Assembly: GCF_963676685.1 (NCBI RefSeq)
Contig: NC_092354.1
Location: 22,042,193 to 22,106,192 of the forward strand
Direction of reading: 5' to 3'
DNA from: Mytilus edulis
Taxonomy: Eukaryota; Mollusca; Bivalvia; Mytilida; Mytilidae
DNA length: 64,000 nt
In this document: positions 53,011-64,000 of the stretch, in pieces
Layout of the letters: each line of letters opens with the position of its first letter
How positions within the stretch are numbered: position 1 is the stretch's first letter
Program-made: the position numbers and the translations under genes
The notes under the pieces: model-generated
Told to the model about the DNA's origin: nothing
The model's input: only the letters and a program-made list of their open reading frames with translations
Databases searched by the model: none

Positions 53011-53304
53011 CCATATTCTAATTTATCATTTTATTTAAACGTTTCATGGGCTAACTGGAACCCTGCATTTTTGAACTTATAAACTGCTATAAAGTAACGA
53101 CCTATTAATTTACGTGTTTTAGTATTTTTCTATGAACGCCTTTAGTAGCAAGGATTTATGTAGGAACATACTACACAATTAAGTCAATGGTCGACAAACT
53201 CATGACAAACTGTGCAATTCGAAAAAGGCTGGTACCGTAGCACCTAAATATATACAAATTGTAATCATTGTATTGTTGACAGCTCATTATAACAGTGTAT
53301 ATAT
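53011..53304. other. No feature seen
   Basis: AT-rich non-coding. Confidence 0.4.
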
Positions 53305-54708
53305 GTTGTGTACAAGTTATCATTTTGTACAAATTATAATTTGTACAAAAATATTGTACAAATTATAATTTGTATTTTGACTTTGTACAAATTGTAATTT
53401 GTACAAAAAGTGCTTGTACAAATTACAATTTGTACAAAAATGGACAAAAATTCACTTATAACTTGTACAATTATTTATCATATGGATTTTGGTGAAAAGG
53501 GCATCGATACACATTATTGAAATGCTATTAAATGACCACACAGTACACCTAAGTTACAAAATCAAACATTAGTTCTTTATCATTCGTTTGAGCAGTTGAT
53601 CTAGTGATTTATGGAATCAGGTATTACAAACCATCGTCATGATCTTTTGACTCTCAAATCGATGACGACCTGTTTTACTGGCATTTTAACTGCTTCACAT
53701 AGCGAACGTTGAAGCTCAAGAACCGTTGCTGTGAATAAACATGTGTATTTCACTGCTTCAGTTGGACTTTTAGACAAATAAATATCCAAGAAAGAAAGCG
53801 AGATTAAACACCCCATTTGGTTAAGGAATATGACTATGCTAAAGTCAGGAATATGTCAGTTGTTTTTCTGACGTTTTTTTATCAATGTTTTTTTTTTCAA
53901 CAAGGATCTTTGTTTTATAAATATCAAACTTAACGGAAATCAGTTGAGACAATCTAAGCTTGAAAAAACAACATTAAACGTATGCAAAATCATCAGACCC
54001 AATGGCATTGAACCATCAATCTTTTCACAAACAAAAGTGAAGCTGAATAAGTCATATAAATCCAATCTTTTGATGTACCAATTACAAATATAAACTATAA
54101 CTTGTTTAAAGAAAGATTTGATTGTTTTCATGGACTTTTTGAAATAACGAATAAGTGGCAACATATCTTTTGAGATCCTTTTCACGATCATCAAAATGCT
54201 ATACACGATCTTTCACGATACAAAATATCAAATTTTACAACTATAATGGTTTTTGCAAACTTTCTAAATAAAAAAAAATCCTCAAAATAACGATAAGAAC
54301 TAATCAAGCAGTACTATTGAATGATCTCTTTTTTTTAAGAAAAAGTAGTTTATGTATTAAAAATTTGTATAAAAATCCTATTTGTTTACTTTTTTTCTCT
54401 CAAAAATTTCGAAGATCAACCTGCCTTTTGTAGTTGTGAAAAAACGGTGTATTTTGTTAATTAAGTTTAGTGTGTGGTCAGTTAATTACAATTCTATCGT
54501 GTGAATCAATGCATTTTTCACCAAAATTCATATTCAAAACTGTTGTACAAGTTATAAGTGAATTTTGGTCAAATTTTTTACAAATTGTAATTTGTACAGG
54601 CACGTTTTGTACAAATTATAATTTGTACAAAGTCAAAATACAAATTATAATTTGTACAATATTTTTGTACACATTATAATTTGTACAAAATGATAACTTG
54701 TACACAAC
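53305..54708. mobile_element. 1.4-kb inverted-repeat element built of TTGTACAAATT palindromes
   Basis: 53305-53470 and 54543-54708 are inverse (about 165 bp). Each arm contains four or five 24-bp palindromes made of TTGTACAAATTA and its own reverse complement, some with central changes (TTGTAATTTG, TTACAATTTG). One more palindrome lies outside at 54713-54734. The interior has an 88-codon minus frame (53940-54206) with no recognisable domain. No target duplication seen. Confidence 0.7.
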
Positions 54709-54736
54709 GTGCCTGTACAAATTGCAATTTGTACAA

Positions 54737-55026
54737 AATAACAAATAGACAAAAATGGCTGAGTATATACTTACCTGTTTAGTTCGAAGGCCTGGCATCC
54801 ACAAGATATATAAAAGTTAAATTCAGAAAGATATTATATATATATATATTTTTATTGGATTCGGATATGGGCATTTTTTCCCTCTCTGTAGAAGGTGTAA
54901 AATAAACAAACATCTGAATTCATTTGAAACTGTCCACTCTATGAAAGTCCACACCCTTAATTTCACTCACACATAAAGTAGTCTATAGATAGCTATTGTC
55001 TATTTTCTATGTCATTACAGATCAAT
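54737..55026. other. No feature seen
   Basis: AT-rich, with an (AT)n run near 54835. Confidence 0.4.
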
Positions 55027-58000
55027 CAGGCGGAAACCCGGTTAAAATAGAACAAAAGAATTGAAGCTCTTTGTTAGAGTAGGCGATAAATGCTTACTGT
55101 AATGTTTACTATAGTGACAACAATTTAAAAAGTTAATAGAAACAAATAAAATGACAATTTTCTTCTCAATTACGAAGTGTTCTATTCTAAAAACACCATT
55201 TGCATAAGTTTTCAATTTATCTTGTACTTAGTTGAGCAGGACAATAAGATATCAAGTCGACGACATGGGTATCTTTCAAGTTGGATGTAGAAAATGCATA
55301 ACCTCCGATTTTTTGTAAAAAATTACCACGGACGGAAAACATACCAATTTATTAGTTCAGTAATTTTCGTGTCTGCCCTTCCATTATTTGACTCATGAAA
55401 ACATTCCAAAAAATGGGTAACAATTGTAACGAAAAGAGAAAATCGAGTGCACCTTTTTATGTAAGGGCATGTTTGAGTTGAATATTTTTTCTTGATATCG
55501 TACAAAGCAAGAATAATTTATACATCGTCTCGCTTCAGATTCTATCATTTTCATAAATTAAAGCTACAGGTTGACTTTATAGCATAAAAACATCACAGCG
55601 CTAAAAGATGAAATATATGGGTCAAGTGAAATACCTATCTTATGAATCACAAAAACAGAGTAGGTGTGTTCGAATAGCTATTTTTTTTACTAAAAGTACT
55701 TGACGACAGTCTTTCAAGTTGGATGATGAAAATGCATATCTTCGAAAAATTATGATTTTTTGTGTGTGATATCTTGGGTTTAAAATCTTCAACTACTTAA
55801 AAAATCTAGTCTAGCTGCCCTTCCACGGAATATTTAATTAGAATTTTTTTTTAAATGTTTATGAATTTTCGAAAATTCCACCTGACAACCGATCAGACAA
55901 TAGTTTTAAGTTGAATCGATGCAGAAACGATTATTAACTGATGGTCATTAGCTAGTTGATACTATGTCTTATAACATACAACTGACATATAAGGATCGTA
56001 ATGGTGCAATGTGGATAAATTTATCGGTTTCAAAGAACAAAATTGGCAGCGCGTCATCCCTACAATGGCTTCCATTTCTACGATTGTGAAAATGAACTGG
56101 CGTAATGGGGAGATAATTATGACAAAGTAGAATCCTGACTGAACACAGTCAGGATTCTACTTTGACAATGTTCAGTCAGGATTCTACTTTGTCAATGTTC
56201 AGTCAGGATTCTACTTTGTCAAAATTATCTCACCATTACGCCAGTTAATTTTCACAATCGTAAAAATGGAAGCCATTGTAGGGATGACGCGCTGCTAATT
56301 TGTGCTCTTGAAAACCGATAAATGTATTAGCATAGTATTATTACGATCCTTATATGTCAGTTGTATTTTAAAAGACAAATGTAATACATGTTCTAGTTAA
56401 TGAGCATCAGTTAATGAACTTGTCTGCATTGATTCAACTTAAACTATTGTCTAATCGGTTGTCAGGTGGAATTTTTGAAAATTCTAAACATTAAAAACCA
56501 GGTGCTCCGCAGGGCGCAGCTTTATACGACCGCAGAGCTCGAACCCTGAACAGTTGGGGCAAGTATGGACAAAACATTCAAGCATGATACAGCTCTGAAT
56601 TTGGATTGTGATCAAATTTTTGACATTACATGGTTTTTTTTATACACAAAACAAATGCCAAGATTTTACAAATCAATTAAAGATTTCTTCTTCAAACTTT
56701 TTAAATCTAAAATTAAATAGTTGACACAGCATAGGTTTCTGACACAGAATGAATGTGGTCTAATGAACTTAAAAGGTTTTTTTTTGCCTTTGAGCAAATC
56801 ACTATGCTGTTGAATATTAATCCTCTCAAAAAAATGTTTGAAGAAATTTTCTTTTTATTTATGAAATCTGAAATGAGAAAAATTTAACCCCCCCCCTTTT
56901 TTTTCACATCCCCGTTTCCCTTTTTCAAAACTGATATCAATTCAAATTTCTAATGGAGTTTGCAACAATAACTACTCATTTAAATACATCATAAAATATT
57001 AAGATGTAAAAAAACTGCTTGTTATCACTGAATGGTAAAGATTATTTAAATTTATCAGTTGGTAGTAAAAAGTGTATATACATTGTATATTGTATATAAC
57101 AAAGATTTAAGTTGATTCTGGACAAAGAAAGATAACTCCAATTAAAAAAAATTCTTGCTATTGCACAAATAGGATATTTCTTGCTTACTATTCTGGACAA
57201 AGAAAGATAACTCTAATTAAAAAAAAAATTGCTATTTCACAATATTGTGCAATTAGATATTTCTTGCCATTGCACAATACTGTGCAATTGAAAAGACTTG
57301 CTATTGCACAATACTTAATATAATAATTTTAGATCCTGATTTGGACCAACTTGAAAGCTGGGCCCATAATCAAAAATCTAAGTACATGTTTAGATTCAGC
57401 ATATCAAAGAGGCCCAAGAATTCAATTTTTGTTAAAATCAAACTTAGTTTAATTTTGGACCCTTTGAACTTTAATGTAGAATTTGAAATTTGAAAACAGG
57501 ACCAAAAATGAAGAATCTACATACACAGTTAGATTTGGCATATCAAAGAACCCCAAGGATTCAATTTTTGATGAAATCAAACAAAGTTTAATTTTGGACC
57601 CTTTGGACCTTAATGTAGACCAATTTGAAAACTGGACCAAAAAAACTTCAATAATCAAGAATCTAAGTACATTTTTAGATTCAACATATCAAAGAACCCA
57701 ACCGATTCATTTTTTGTCAAAATCAAACTAAGTTTAATTTTGGACCCTTTGGACCTTAATGTAGACCAATTTGAAAACTGGACCAAAAGTTGAGAATCTA
57801 CATATACAGTTAGATTCGGCATATCAAAGAACCCCAATTATTCAATTTTGATGAAATCAAACAAAGTTTAATTTTGGACCCTTTGGGCCCCTTTTTCCTA
57901 AACTGTTGGGACCAAAACTCCCAAAATCAATACCAACCTTCCTTTTATGGTCATAAGCCTTGTGTTTAAATTTCATAGATTTGTATTTACTTATACTAAC

Positions 58001-59467
58001 ATTATAGTGCGAAAACCAAGAAAAATGCTTATTTGGGTCCCTTTTTGGCCCCTAATTCCTAATCTGTTGGGTCCTAAACTCCCAAAATAAATACCAACCT
58101 TCCTTTTGTGGTCATAAACATTGTGTTTAAATTTCATAGATTTCCATTTACTTAACCTAAGGTTATTGTGCAAAAACCAAGAAAAATGCTTATTTGGGCC
58201 CTTTATTGGCCCCTTATTCCTAAACTATTGAAACCAAAACTCCCAAAATCAATCCCAATCTTTCTTTTGTGGTCATAAACCTTGTGTCAAAATTTCATAG
58301 ATTTCTATTAACTTAAACTAAAGTTATGGTGCGAAAACCAAGAAAATGCTTATTTGGGCCCTTTTTGGCCCCTTATTCCTAAAATGTTGGGACCAAAACT
58401 CCCAAAATCAATACCAACCTTCCTTTTATGGTCATAAACCTTATGTTAAAATTTCATAGATTTCTATTCACTTTTACTAAAGTTAGAGTGCGAAAACTAA
58501 AAGTATTCGGACGCCGGACGACGACGACGCAGACGCCAACGTGATAGCAATATACGACGAAAATTTTGAAAAAATTTGCGGTCGTATAAAAATTCTAATT
58601 AAATATTTCTTGGAAGGGCAGACTAGATTTTTTTATTGGTTGAAGACTATAAACCTTTAGTTATCACACACAAAAAAATATTTTTTGTTCGAAGATGTGC
58701 ATTTTCATCATCCAACTTGAAAGACTGTCGTCAAGTACTTTTAGTAAACAATAGATATTCGAACACACCTACTCCAAAAAGTTGTGCCAAATACAGCTAA
58801 GGTAATCTACTCCTGGGGTAAGAAAATCATTAGTTTTTCGAAAAATTCAAAGTTTTGTAAACAGAAAATTTATAAAATGACCATATAATTGATATACATG
58901 TCAACACCGAAGTGCTGACTACTGGGCTGACAAATGATAGAATCTGAAGCGAGATGATGTATAAAATATTCTTGCTTTGTACGTTTTCAAGACAAAATAT
59001 TCAACTCAAACACGCCCTACCATAAACATGATAAACAGGTGCACTCGATTTTCTCTTTTCGGTACACTTATTACCCATGTTTTAGAATGTTTTTTTGAGT
59101 CACCAATGGAAGGGCAGACACGAAAATTTCTGAACTAATAGATTGATATGTTCTCCGTCTGTGGTATACTATTTTTTTCAAAAAATGGGAAGTTATGCAT
59201 TTTCTACATCCAACTTGATAGATACCCATTTCGTCGACTTGATATCTAATTGTTCTGCTTAACTATGTAATAGATGAATTGAAACCTTATGCAAATGGTG
59301 TTTTTATAATATGACACTTCGTAATTGAGAAGAAAATTATCATTTTATTTGTTTCTATTAACTTAAAAAATTTTTGTTACTATAGTAAACATTACAGTAA
59401 GCATTTATCGCCTTCTCTAACAAAGAGCTTCGATTCTTTTGTTCCATTTCAATCGGGTTTCCGCCTG
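55027..59467. mobile_element. Large palindromic (fold-back) element with 1.1-kb arms, split by family G
   Basis: Left arm 55027-56145, starting CAGGCGGAAACCCG; right arm 56146-56496 plus 58589-59467, ending CGGGTTTCCGCCTG. The arms pair along their length with moderate divergence. The centre carries a 27-bp unit (AATGTTCAGTCAGGATTCTA plus seven bases) tandemly repeated at 56167-56220. Family G copy 4 (56497-58588) interrupts the right arm. No coding sequence and no clear target duplication. Confidence 0.75.
56497..58588 (-). mobile_element. Helentron-like family G, copy 4, inverse
   Basis: Read on the minus strand: TATACGAC start at 58588, internal repeats in the same order as copy 1, end GCACCTGGT at 56497 followed by T residues. 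The intact left arm of the surrounding palindrome gives the empty site (AAACATTTAAAAA-TTCTAATT), which confirms both ends. Confidence 0.8.
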
Positions 59468-59680
59468 TGAATGATACGATACAATATAGTTTTTACCTGA
59501 GAGGGAGCATCTCAAAGTTGTGTTCCAGCCGCTTAGTTTATTTTCAAAACCTACAGCACGAACGAAAAACAAAACCCATATCAAAATCTAAAATGATATT
59601 ATCTGTCTGTAACACAGAATGCATTTAACTTTTATATATCTAGGCTTTGAAACTTTTCCAACTGGACAGGTAAGTTTGTA
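59468..59680. other. No feature seen
   Basis: Non-coding. Confidence 0.3.
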
Positions 59681-60672
59681 GGCACTGGTTACGGTTACAT
59701 GGAAATATTATTGTTACATCGGAGACTAATTGCCGGAATACAGGATAGGGTAAGGATCCGATTAATTACGAATGTAACAATAATAATTGAGGCTACGGTT
59801 ACATTGCATTATTGTTACATTAATGCCCTTCAATGTACGCTAGATTAATTAAATTTAAACCTTCTATAGCTGTGTTGCTTAATTTATTTCGCCAATAAGA
59901 ATGAAATTACTATCTAAAAATATTTGGACTCTGAAAATGAAAACACCGATTCCACCAGTTTCAACATGTCGGCATATGTTAACATCAATTGGCGACTTGT
60001 ATTTTTATGTTTTGTAGGTTTTTAAGCTATATGCTAGGTTGGATATGGAAATCGGAGGTGAACATAGAAATCAGTAATGGACGATAATAAAATCATATTA
60101 CAACCTCACATACACTTCCAACAAAAAAATTGGACGAAAATATAAACATCGCAACACGGGATTTTTATATACAATCCTTGATCGCAAGAGTAAAAAGTTA
60201 CATATATTTTTTTCAGCGGGAGCACGACAGATATTGAAAATTTCTTTAACTTAAAAAAGTATAGTACATACTATAATTGTACAGTATGAATGCAGACGTG
60301 CATATTGCCACATCACTCGTTTGTGATGGCTGCTTGGTTGCACCAAGATTCATCGGAATAAAACATGCTCCGAAAAAACAACAGGGATTTGAAGAAACTG
60401 TAATATTGCAAATAAAAATTTGAAAAAATTGTATAAATTCAAATAAAAGTTTTCAAGTTTTATTTTAATACATATTACTATAGTCCCAGTGTATACATTG
60501 AAGTGAATTGATGTAACAATAACGCAATGTAACCGTAGTATAGACTCAATAATTATTGTTACATTCGTAATTAATCGTTTCCTTACCCAGCCTTGCATTC
60601 CGGCAATTAGTCTCCAATGTAACAATAATATTTTTATTATTGTTACATTTCCATGTAACCGTAGCCAGTGCC
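59681..60672. mobile_element. 992-bp Mutator-like MITE, 9-bp target duplication
   Basis: Inverted ends starting GGCACTGGTTACGGTTACAT (about 140 bp, 59681-59821 with 60495-60672). Flanks AAGTTTGTA (59672-59680) and AAGTTTATA (60673-60681), 8 of 9 identical. TIRs are full of GTTACAT/ATGTAAC motifs. No coding content. Confidence 0.75.
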
Positions 60673-60681
60673 AAGTTTATA

Positions 60682-61168
60682 CTCAGAGTAGTTCAAGTTA
60701 AGATTTGGAAATAAAGCCATGTTTGTCCATTAGTTATGATGAACCTTAAATAAAGACATTTATGCATCAAATATAAATGTCAAACACCATATAAATTAAT
60801 GTCAAACACCACTAAAAAGATTACGATTACCTACTCTTTTATTGCAATGTATTTACCTGTGACCTGTTTACCTGAATGGTATTTTCATGAATCTATAAAT
60901 ATCCGCTAAAGGGCGATAATATTTAAAAAAAAATATATATCTATGGAGCACAAGGTAAACAATATAGTTTCCTTTATTACAAATGTGCAATTCATTGTTC
61001 TTGATAAAAACCATATTCGAAATGGCTTCACATTAAGCTTATATATATATATTTTTTAGAATGATGCAAGCGTCTTAACTGATGTTCGGTTTGACTTTTT
61101 TTATTGTATAAATTTCAAGATTGTAATAGTTTAATCTAAGAAGACTTAAAGATGATTCGTTTTTTTTA
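60682..61168. other. No feature seen
   Basis: AT-rich; CAAACACCA repeats near 60780-60812 only. Confidence 0.4.
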
Positions 61169-61523
61169 TTAAATTCATCCATTGACTGGGACAATTTACG
61201 TGAACGTTTGTATGTAACGACCACTGCTCACTATGTACTTTTTAAAGACACTTAAACTATGGGGTCACCAAAGGTTCTCAACACCTTAATAACGTAATTC
61301 GAAAAATTAATCAGAAATAACACGATGTTTTGATTTATATCAATTATATAAATCAAAACATAAAGGTTATTCCTGATTATTTTTTCGAATTATTTTATAA
61401 CTAAAGGCGTTAAGAAACCTTTAATAACCCCACAGTTTAAATGCCTATCGTAGGTACGTCGTGAACAGTGGTCGTTACAAACAAACGTTCACGTAAATTG
61501 TCCCAGTCAATGGATGAATTTAA
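61169..61523. mobile_element. 355-bp palindromic MITE
   Basis: TTAAATTCATCCATTGACTG at 61169 pairs with the inverse ending at 61523; arms of about 165 bp with some mismatches meet in TTTGATTTATATCAATTATA. An open frame at 61468-61698 crosses its edge and is not supported. Confidence 0.75.
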
Positions 61524-61874
61524 TGTGTCAATCAATGGCCATAGCCACACTGTTTTGAATTTCATTCTATATCTGTTATCCGAAATATTTATAAATAATT
61601 ACATTTATAGTTACATGTTTTTGTATTTAGAGTTGTTGTGTACACTTTTTAGACGTTTATATAATTTATTTATTGTGTACATGTATCGTTACTCGTAGCG
61701 GTCCAGCTCCCTCGTGGGGAAAATCGTTGACTACTATTATTCAGACGTTTTATATATACAACTCGTCTCAACATCAATATATATATATATATAACGTTGC
61801 ATACGATGAATTAGAATAAGAATTTTGATCAGTAATTCCAAACAATAGGATTGTTACTTAAGAAAAACATATAA

Positions 61875-61976
61875 ATAATAAAACGATAAATCATTGACAG
61901 AAAATATATTTATAAATAATGCATTTTTGCAATGATTCATGTTTTGTTTTCTGTCAATGATTTATCGTTTTATTAT
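61875..61976. repeat. Hairpin with 30-bp arms
   Basis: ATAATAAAACGATAAATCAT (61875) to GACAGAAAA pairs perfectly with 61947-61976; loop about 42 bases. Confidence 0.8.
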
Positions 61977-62279
61977 GTTTATCCATGTACAAAATAAAGT
62001 ATCTACACGTTCGGGGAAAATAACCATGTTAAATATGCAACTGCTTGTCGCATAAATTTTAACAATAAAGAAATCTCGAGAAATAAATAAACTTAAAACC
62101 GCATATAGATGTATAGTTTCTAGTGTCGGTGAATGTCGATGAGAACGGACGTGAAATTTTTGCAGAGAGAATCCATCAACATCATCCAAATTAGTCTTCT
62201 AAATTGCTTTCTTTGATGCATTTTATCATCCATAGATTATATACTTTCAATTTCGGTCATTATTTTCTTGTTGAGGAAA

Positions 62280-62530
62280 ACCTCTGCAGATATTTTCAAG
62301 TATGTTTGAGACATGTGATCTGCCCATATGGGATCCATTAGTAGTTTCCATTGGAAACTATCAGACATATCATTTGAAGTCTGAGAGTTCTTGCTCTTCT
62401 CCTAATGGATCGGTAGTTTCTTTCCGAGATCCTTTTCAGTAGGATTTTCGGCTTTCCTCTACTATTGATACAGCAGGGCATTTGGTAGTGTCGGTGTTGA
62501 TAGATTTTGTCCTAACCGATTCCTCGTTAT
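62280..62530 (-). repeat. Diverged inverse copy of 29576-29770
   Basis: Shares CCTCTGCAGATATTTTCA, AGTAGTTTCCATTGGAAACT and AGCAGGGCA with the earlier copy. Probably an old repeat; origin unknown. Confidence 0.55.
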
Positions 62531-62689
62531 TACCTTAGACGTATTTTGCCAAGGCATTTGTGGGGCATCCGGGATGACCCTTTCCCATTTAAAACACACA
62601 CTGAGATATTTAAAAAAAGGATATTTGATACATAGAAAAAAATACACTTTTAATACTTTGCGGACTGAGCGAATCAGGTGAGTGTGTGA

Positions 62690-62880
62690 GTTGGTATGTT
62701 TTATTTTGTTATATTGTATTATGTTTAGTGGAAGGTTAACTTTCTGGTAATAAGACCCTTCACGGCCTGGCTGGGGAATTGGGTAGGCTAATGCTCACAT
62801 TAATCTGTTCCGATACAGGCACCAAATACTTCCTTTATACGCCATAACTCATGGTGGTGATCCTTATAAAGGATGCTTAT
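62690..62880 (-). repeat. Diverged inverse copy of 23520-23740
   Basis: Shares GAGTTGGTATGTTTTATTTT, AAGACCCTTCACGGCCTGGC and CATAACTCATGGTG. Confidence 0.65.
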
Positions 62881-63114
62881 ACGGAGACAAGAAGATTAGG
62901 GAATTTAGCAGTTATTTAATTCAATGTCAAGTTTTCAATAATATGCATGCGTTCTAATCTAATCTAATCTAACTTCTTTTAAACCCCTTTGCAGGTGTTC
63001 TCTTTATGTACTGTGTTCACTTTTTATTATGAGATTAGTATATCTGTATATTCTGATGTGTGTAAATTATATTTTCAAGCGTGTAAATTAATTGTGTGTT
63101 GTACGGTCAACTTG

Positions 63115-63245
63115 ATAATAAACTCATCATAGATACCAGGACTAAATTTTATATATACGCCAAACGCGCGTTTCGTCTACAAAAGACTCATCAGTGACGC
63201 TCGAATCCAAAAAAGTTTAAAAAAAAAAGCCAAATAAAGTACGAA
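63115..63245 (-). repeat. Mussel repeat with hammerhead-like core, copy C
   Basis: Inverse copy of 52853-53000. The core at 63163-63202 (minus) is identical to copy A through GAGCGTC, CTGATGA, GTCTTTTGTAGAC, GAAACGCGCG. Confidence 0.8.
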
Positions 63246-64000
63246 GTTGAACTCAAGATAAACTCAAGATAAACGCATGTCATTTCTTTTTCAATATATC
63301 ACATGTTCTTCACCATAAAGAAATAACAAATGAAGAATCATGTTCTTTCAAATTTTGTTTGTATGAAGAGCAATGAATTGTGGGCATGAATTGTGCCGTT
63401 AGTAAAGAAATCAATTGTTTACCAGGCGCTCCATAAACAATTTCAGAATCGATTATCGCCCTTTCATGTATACATTGTCAACAAAGAAACACATGCCATG
63501 AAAGGTTTGTATTTTTCATGGATATTTATGATTTATATTTATATTTTATGCATTGGGATGATGTGTTGATATTTTATTAATGTTAATCATAAAATTTTGG
63601 ATAATATGTCCGTATTTTACATGCTGCGTTTTACATAAACTGGTCCGCCGTTCTATCTATGGCTTCGCACCGAAGGAACGGGTTGGGGCTATTGTCACAT
63701 TGGCATTAATTGGACGAGTCTTACAAATTCAACGATTCGCTAATAAAATTGGCCAATTAAAGCGATAGGAAATTGACCTCAAATGTTAGTACTGCGATGC
63801 CGCAAAATAAACAAGTATCTGTTAATTAACCCCATGGTTGTAGCGCAGATAAATTACCAACGAGCGTGTTAACATGTTCTTGACAAACTGAGCCGGTATC
63901 TTTTGTTCCCTTAAGAACTCAGTAGGGTAATAAATGTACTAATTTTTCTTTGATTTGCTATCAGTATAATACATTATTAAACATAGCCCATGATGTACTA
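63246..64000. other. No supported gene
   Basis: AT-rich. A 62-codon + frame at 63580-63768 has no recognisable domain. Confidence 0.4.

Noticed and set aside
63640-63760. Possible tRNA or small RNA gene
   Set aside because: No cloverleaf arms could be fitted by eye.

Overview
This is AT-rich, intron-poor animal DNA almost certainly from a marine bivalve, most likely a mussel of the Mytilus type. That inference rests on several repeats I recognise from mussel genomes: the repeat around GACGAAACGCGCGTCTGG (3 copies), the family that starts TATACGACCG and ends near CTGCGGAGCATCTGGT, the family whose ends read GTCGAGC, and the TTAGCTCACCTGG repeat. No species can be fixed from the sequence alone. 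There is no operon-like organisation, no rRNA, no convincing tRNA gene and no CRISPR array.

Only two host genes are convincing. They are paralogous C2H2 zinc-finger genes, 35139-37283 (+) and 50604-52217 (-), facing each other. They share N-terminal sequence, a splice acceptor followed by CCTACAAGAA just upstream, and related 33-bp-type minisatellites downstream (38570-39690 and 47433-48330). This indicates an inverted duplication of a gene plus its 3' flank. The second gene is followed by decayed extra fingers.

Nearly everything else is mobile DNA. 1-2106: a dead CR1/Jockey-like non-LTR element. 2757-8993: three DNA transposons nested in one another plus a second non-LTR element; the innermost (2774-6519) has 273-bp inverted ends, a 10-bp target duplication and carries PHD-like and SGNH-like coding pieces. 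9246-13032: small inverted-repeat elements interrupting a LINE 3' end. 14202-18144: a long-TIR element holding a decayed LINE. 19512-21515, 30741-34770, 37577-37963 and 56497-58588: four copies of one Helentron-like family, the second copy carrying two further Helentron-like families. 22741-25884: SINE-like sequence, MITEs and a tandem bivalve repeat. 26010-29436: a BEL/Pao LTR element with identical LTRs, no reverse transcriptase or integrase, and a TTAA-type insertion in gag. 41792-45837, 53305-54708, 55027-59467 and 59681-60672: further inverted-repeat elements. 45894-46890: a 19-bp polypurine minisatellite.

The most notable observations are a shared terminal layout in three sequence-unrelated repeat families (5' hairpin, then a 3' hairpin followed by about TCTKGT before a T), a hammerhead-ribozyme-like core in a common mussel repeat, start codons pointing inwards inside the long TIRs of two elements, a set of inverted-repeat elements with 6-bp target duplications, and the inverted zinc-finger locus with its graveyard of fingers.
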